From Thermococcus gammatolerans EJ3 (GTDB lineage: Archaea > Methanobacteriota_B > Thermococci > Thermococcales > Thermococcaceae): a stretch of DNA of 64,000 bases. Numbering within the stretch: position 1 is the first letter of the stretch; every line of letters starts with the position of its first letter. The notes beneath the pieces were generated by a model that was not told the origin of the DNA, made no database searches, and was given only the letters and a program-made list of their open reading frames with translations. This document shows positions 61,101 through 64,000 of the stretch, piece by piece. The stretch covers positions 1,054,001 to 1,118,000 of the forward strand of contig NC_012804.1 in the NCBI RefSeq assembly GCF_000022365.1, in the 5' to 3' direction. The position numbers were made by a program, and so were the translations under genes.

Positions 61101-61777
61101 CGTTCCACCTTCTCTTTGAGGTCAAGGTACCGGAGAGCGTCGTTTCTCTCCTTTTCCAGCTTGTCGAGCTGTTTCTTTACCTCCTTGATCAGAAGATCCA
61201 CTCTGGCAAGGTTTTCTTCTGCCTTTTTCAGCTCATCAAGCGCTTTTTCTTTCTTCGCATCGTACTCCGCTATGCCGGATATCTCGTCTATGATGAGCCT
61301 CCTCTCGGTGGGCGACATCTTGATGAACTTCGTTATGTCACCCTGCAGGACGAGGTTGTAACCCTCAGGCGAGATCATGGCCGCGCTCAGGAGGTCGAGT
61401 ATCTCGCTTCTCGTGGCCCTTTTACCGTTCAGCCAGTACGTGCTCCTGCCGTCTGGGTAAACCCTCCTCTTTATCACGACCTCGTCCTCATCGATTGGAA
61501 AGCCCCGGTCCTCGTTGTTGAAGTACATCGCCACTTCGGCGTACTTCGCAGGTGGTTCAGCCCTGTTTCCTGCAAAGATCAGGTCACTTATCCTCGTTGC
61601 CCTCATTGCCTTGGCAGAGAGGCCCCCCAGAACGAAGAGAACCGCATCACCGATGTTGCTCTTTCCAGAACCGTTGGCACCGACGATGGCGGTGAACCCC
61701 TTGGAAAGTGGAACGACAACCTTCCTGTTACCGTAAGATTTGAAGCCTTTCATTTCAATCTTCTCTATGTATGGCAT
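58199..61777 (-). CDS. smc: Chromosome segregation protein SMC
   Basis: 1192 residues. N-terminal head with Walker A IVGANGSGKSNIGDAVLFVL, long coiled coils (about 170-510 and 675-1020), hinge (about 515-670, IPGLYGTLGELITVRDRKYA, DNVVVEDDRVAEKAI), and C-terminal head with signature MSGGEKALTALAFVFAIQRY and Walker B PAPFYLFDEIDAHLDDANVK. Start MPYIEKIEMKGFKSYG matches Pyrococcus SMC; three codons lie upstream in frame. A TATA box on the minus strand (gtttatatatc, 61808-61818) is about 33 bp before the ATG, followed by AGGTGT. It heads the smc-scpA operon. Confidence 0.97.
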   Translation of the reverse strand: MPYIEKIEMKGFKSYGNRKVVVPLSKGFTAIVGANGSGKSNIGDAVLFVLGGLSAKAMRATRISDLIFAGNRAEPPAKYAEVAMYFNNEDRGFPIDEDEVVIKRRVYPDGRSTYWLNGKRATRSEILDLLSAAMISPEGYNLVLQGDITKFIKMSPTERRLIIDEISGIAEYDAKKEKALDELKKAEENLARVDLLIKEVKKQLDKLEKERNDALRYLDLKEKVERARVALLLGEIKRLELLLEESMNKDSSIEGEIEKVEAELKALVKEIIAKERELSGVERELEEKSEDGILEVTRRISEVKSRIEMAKRNIENARREIEEDQRRLSKAKEELRKVSEEIEKSKNAIVRWKKRREKLLAEIKEKETVRNGLIVRLGEIDRSYAVAREDFDRVVKELEEAKKEMYTREAELEKFREEIERQRSLITRANLRRNALKESIAKLKSEIDEKRSELSNIDGKMARIEARIRKAEKELEEKNAKLKKIDPELAKAREELIKAEAQREARGNRAVEFLKKSKIPGLYGTLGELITVRDRKYALAVEVALGGNYDNVVVEDDRVAEKAIKLLKEKKLGRLTFLPLNKIKPRSMRERPSLGVPAMDVVQYDPRFKNAVAYALGDTLIVEDMDEARSVGIGKVRMVTLGGELLERSGAITGGHYRPRGRLGINVDELKAKVERLEREREALEAAVNSLKVEVNGLRNELFELRMRRSELSKDLQVAQREMERLLAEDRALGEEIETAEETIKKLEGRIEEYRGEIAKLRGRIERLERKREKLKRALENPEARELNAKIREVEGQIAKLKEELSRVESKLESLDSRINEELLPRKADLEEEIEGLINRINALQANIKENEEAIKRFESELEELKKAEESVKDELKELRERRERLRNEIAELREKKDELSSKLQELRIEANTLKIRIGQYEAELEEKRAELKHHDPKLVKSIKPNEIPEPEKLEELKERIEAMEEEIRSLEPVNMKAIEDFEVVERRYLELSSKREQVLAEKESIEEFIAEIEGQKREVFMKTLEAIAKNFSELFAKLSPGGSAKLILENPEDPFSGGLEIEAKPAGKDVKRIEAMSGGEKALTALAFVFAIQRYKPAPFYLFDEIDAHLDDANVKRVADLIKESSQSSQFIVITLRDVMMANADKIIGVSMRNGISRVVSLSLEKAMKILEEARRRSDEEHREMFGHLEG

Positions 61778-61807
61778 ACTCGACACCTAACTGGAAAAAT
61801 GGAAAGA

Positions 61808-61818
61808 TGATATATAAA
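61808..61818 (-). promoter_or_regulatory. TATA box of smc-scpA operon
   Basis: gtttatatatc on the minus strand, 31-41 bp before the smc ATG. It implies a very short leader. Confidence 0.65.
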
Positions 61819-61937
61819 CTTCACCCAGCACTTTTCTTCAAATATGAACGCCATTGGGCATCCACCTAAAATCCACCTCTTAAGTAGTTTAAAAGCAAGA
61901 AGACGAGGGAAAGAAATTAATTGGAGCAACATGGCCT

Positions 61938-63608
61938 TTACTGGTGTTTTCTGCGCCGGATTTTGCTTACGGCCGCGGTAATAACCACGAGACCGACTAT
62001 TGTTGCTGGACCGCAGATATGGGTGCCTCCACCGCCCTCAGAAGTCGTTGTGGTTGTTGTAGTCTTGTGGGTTGTAGTTCCGGTGTGGATTGGGGCTGTG
62101 GAGGTTGTGGGGGTTGTGGTAGTCTTGCTGCTCGTTGTAGTCGGTTTGCTCGTCGTGGTGGTTTCGTGGGTTGTCGTTGTTTGGTGGGTGGTAGTCGTAG
62201 TTGTCCTGTGAGTGGCTGTTATGGTAGTGGTTGTAGTTATTTGGCTTGGGGACGTCGTAGTGGTAGTTGAGGAAGTTGTTTCCGAACTCATCACTGTCGT
62301 GACAGTAGCGTCAGAGTCTTGTACTACCGCTTGCGAATCCATCACCTGCGCTTGGGAATCTTTAACACTTGCATTGAAATCACCGGGTTGAACAGTCGTA
62401 TCTCCAACAGGGGCATTGGAGTCTCTCGGCAAGTTTGAGAGTGAACCATCTGGGGGGAGCCTGAGAACCCAAACGTCAGCAAGATCAGCGCCAAAGTTCC
62501 AGCCTGCCACTATGATATCCCCGTTTGGTGCAACGGCAACTGCATAAGCCTCCTCCTCGTCACTCCCGCCGTATGTTTTTTGCCATTCCACGTTACCGTT
62601 CTCGTCAAGCCTAAGAACCCAAACGTCATCTTCACCAGCGCCGAAGCTCCAAGTCCGACCCACCACTATGATATCCCCGTTTGGTGCAATTGCAACCGAA
62701 TAAGCATCATCATCACTACTCCCGCCGTAGGTTTTCTGCCATTTCACGTTACCATTCCCATCCAGGCGGAGAACCCAAACGTCACTATCCCAATCACCAA
62801 AGCTTTTAGTGTGACCTGTTACTATGATGTCCCCGTTCGGTGCAATGGCAACCGCGAAAGCTATATCACCTCTAATTCCGCCATAGGTTTTCTGCCATTT
62901 CACGTTACCATTGGTATCAAGCCTAAGAACCAAAACATCTTCGTGAGTACCGAAGCTGTCCGTGGAGCCTGCTACTATAACGTCACCGTTGTCTGTAATG
63001 GCAACCGCATGACCCCAATCATAACTACTTCCACCGTAAGTCTTCTGCCATTTGACATTCCCATTCTCGTCTAGGCGAAGAACCCAAACGTCAGCTTTAC
63101 CAGCCCCGAAGCTTTCAGTTCCACCTACCACGATGATGTCTCCATTTTCTGCAATGGCAACCGAGCGAGCTACATCATAACCTTTACCGCCGTAGGTTTT
63201 CTGCCATTTCACGTTGCCGTTCTCGTCAAGCCTGAGAACCCAAACGTCAGCTTTACCGGCTCCAAAGCTTTCAGTCCCGCCTGCCACTATAACGTCACCG
63301 TTATCCGCGACTGCAACCGCAGCAGCCCAATCCTTGTCACTTCCACCGTAAGTCTTCTGCCACTTAACATTACCCTCGCTATCGAGCCTGAGAACCCAAA
63401 CGTCGCCATAACCAGCTCCGAAGCTTTCAGTATAGCCTGCGACTATAATGTCTCCGTTTGGAGCAATAGCAACCGCGCGAGCCGTATCTTCACATTCCCC
63501 TCTGTATGTTTTGGCCCAGTGAGTGTTTTCTTCTGCAATCACCTTTCCCGCAGGAATCAGGGTCCCTAAGATGAGGAGGAGCCCCACGAAGACGAACATC
63601 CTCTTCAT
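61938..63608 (-). CDS. Seven-repeat beta-propeller-like CGP-CTERM surface protein
   Basis: 556 residues. Signal peptide (MKRMFVFVGLLLILGTLIPA), then seven near-identical units of about 56 residues in which the pattern DIIVAGYTESFGAG...DVWVLRLDENGNVKWQKTYGG recurs, each ending KWQKTYGG. Seven such blades could make a beta-propeller. A linker (SNAPVGDTTVQPGDFNASVK) and a Thr-rich stalk of about 90 residues (TTTTHETTTTSKPTT) precede ICGPATIVGLVVITAAVSK and a basic end, the CGP-CTERM signal. The ATG after GGGGGTGGCACC was chosen. The protein is exposed on the cell surface; ligand unknown. The repeats make it prone to recombination. Confidence 0.88.
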   Translation of the reverse strand: MKRMFVFVGLLLILGTLIPAGKVIAEENTHWAKTYRGECEDTARAVAIAPNGDIIVAGYTESFGAGYGDVWVLRLDSEGNVKWQKTYGGSDKDWAAAVAVADNGDVIVAGGTESFGAGKADVWVLRLDENGNVKWQKTYGGKGYDVARSVAIAENGDIIVVGGTESFGAGKADVWVLRLDENGNVKWQKTYGGSSYDWGHAVAITDNGDVIVAGSTDSFGTHEDVLVLRLDTNGNVKWQKTYGGIRGDIAFAVAIAPNGDIIVTGHTKSFGDWDSDVWVLRLDGNGNVKWQKTYGGSSDDDAYSVAIAPNGDIIVVGRTWSFGAGEDDVWVLRLDENGNVEWQKTYGGSDEEEAYAVAVAPNGDIIVAGWNFGADLADVWVLRLPPDGSLSNLPRDSNAPVGDTTVQPGDFNASVKDSQAQVMDSQAVVQDSDATVTTVMSSETTSSTTTTTSPSQITTTTTITATHRTTTTTTHQTTTTHETTTTSKPTTTSSKTTTTPTTSTAPIHTGTTTHKTTTTTTTSEGGGGTHICGPATIVGLVVITAAVSKIRRRKHQ

Positions 63609-63810
63609 GGTGCCACCCCCTGGCATTAATCATAGGTTTACTTCTGCTGTTTTTCACAATGAATTCTCTCCGAACCTTTATAAAAGCCATACTGACGACA
63701 CTCGGTCGATTTTCGATAACTGCTGAGAATATTTTTAACGGGGAACAATAATTTTGGCTCATGAAAAAGGTTTTATAGGCCTTCTTCTTTAAAATAAAAC
63801 GGTGATGGCT
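63609..63810. promoter_or_regulatory. Intergenic region between CGP-CTERM gene and partial gene
   Basis: About 200 bp, AT-rich. For the minus-strand surface protein a TATA-like tttataaagg (63676-63685 region) lies about 70 bp upstream. For the plus-strand gene, ggttttataggcc and ttaaaataaaac lie 20-45 bp before its ATG. No gene or RNA is seen. Confidence 0.45.
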
Positions 63811-64000
63811 ATGCAAATTCTCGAAGTTGACATCAAACTCCCCTATCGAGAAAGGGGAAGCGTGCTGAGCCGCCTCCTTTCCAAGGTCTCCGGCAGGATT
63901 AAGGACATACACTTCCTTCCGCCCGATGCAACCGGTATGTCCGAGATCAGGATGGAACTGATTGGTGGTAAAGAGCTCGTTCAGGAGCTTAGAAAAGTTG
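63811..64000 (+). CDS. Unknown protein, N-terminal part (cut by window end)
   Basis: 63 residues are visible, starting MQILEVDIKLPYRERGSVLS with GGTGATGGCT as ribosome site; another ATG two codons upstream is in that site. The beta-alpha pattern (VDIKLPYRERGSVLSRLLSK, then IHFLPPDATGMSEIRMELIG) resembles a small ligand-binding ACT-like domain, as often found in homoserine or aspartate metabolism enzymes. That is a weak guess; the rest lies outside the window. Confidence 0.6.
   Translation, partial: MQILEVDIKLPYRERGSVLSRLLSKVSGRIKDIHFLPPDATGMSEIRMELIGGKELVQELRKV

Noticed and set aside
62040-62290. Low-complexity GTT/GGT-rich stretch
   Set aside because: It is the Thr-rich stalk of the CGP-CTERM protein on the minus strand, not a microsatellite or regulatory repeat.
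62580-63074. A 164-codon plus-strand frame with internal repeats
   Set aside because: It mirrors the repeats of the seven-bladed surface protein on the other strand and has no ribosome site.
62450-63500. Regularly spaced DNA repeats that might suggest a CRISPR array
   Set aside because: The period is about 170 bp, the frame is open throughout and the repeats encode protein blades; no short direct repeats with unique spacers are present.

Overview
This window is a stretch of chromosome from a hyperthermophilic euryarchaeon of the order Thermococcales, most probably Thermococcus. The evidence is dense, short-spaced genes with GGTG/GAGGTG ribosome binding sites, archaeal TATA boxes close to start codons, and a gene set typical of the group: ArcTGT, RLI/ABCE1, Hef, archaemetzincin, aTrm56, MptE, ThyX, DacZ and CGP-CTERM proteins. 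I see no rRNA, CRISPR array, intact transposon or replication origin.

Layout. 1-9.2 kb: the end of a sugar nucleotidyltransferase, diadenylate cyclase, UbiX, an Lrp regulator, CYTH and HEAT proteins, two large membrane proteins of glycosyltransferase type and two tiny pilin-like proteins. 9.2-16.5 kb: an HTH protein, a site-2 protease, the two subunits of phosphomevalonate dehydratase, initiator tRNA-Met, and a five-gene XRE/DUF2178/ABC-transporter operon behind a tandem palindromic operator. 16.6-25.9 kb: iorA without iorB, an archaeal ATPase behind a palindrome, DUF4152, an AI-2E-type permease, nicotinamidase, tRNA-Thr, a PAP2 phosphatase, a HAD protein and a decayed locus. 26-31.6 kb: RLI, a HypE-like protein, ArcTGT and a PiT phosphate transporter with a second tandem palindrome. 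31.7-40.5 kb: thermococcal unknowns including a frameshifted tandem duplicate, HMG-CoA reductase, a MinD-like ATPase, threonine dehydrogenase and pheST. 40.7-49 kb: thyX, argF, a PhnP-like hydrolase, a HEPN/MNT pair, Mut7-C, mptE, a CGP-CTERM protein, a GNAT pseudogene and a second palindrome-controlled ATPase. 49-64 kb: an MFS transporter, nadM, a SAM hydrolase, trm56, a CDP-alcohol transferase, archaemetzincin, an H/ACA guide RNA, hef, two unknowns, scpA, smc and a seven-repeat CGP-CTERM surface protein.

Genes working together. UbiX, both AcnX subunits and HMG-CoA reductase are parts of the archaeal modified mevalonate route to isoprenoid lipids, and the CDP-alcohol transferase may make a lipid head group. 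PncA and NadM are two steps of NAD salvage. SMC and ScpA form a condensin core. RLI, ArcTGT, aTrm56, PheST, the H/ACA RNA and two tRNAs serve translation. The most notable items are the unlisted H/ACA RNA and four promoters with near-perfect palindromes around the expected transcription start. Three loci (25.4-25.9, 33.1-34.0 and 47.2-47.7 kb) show recent gene decay.
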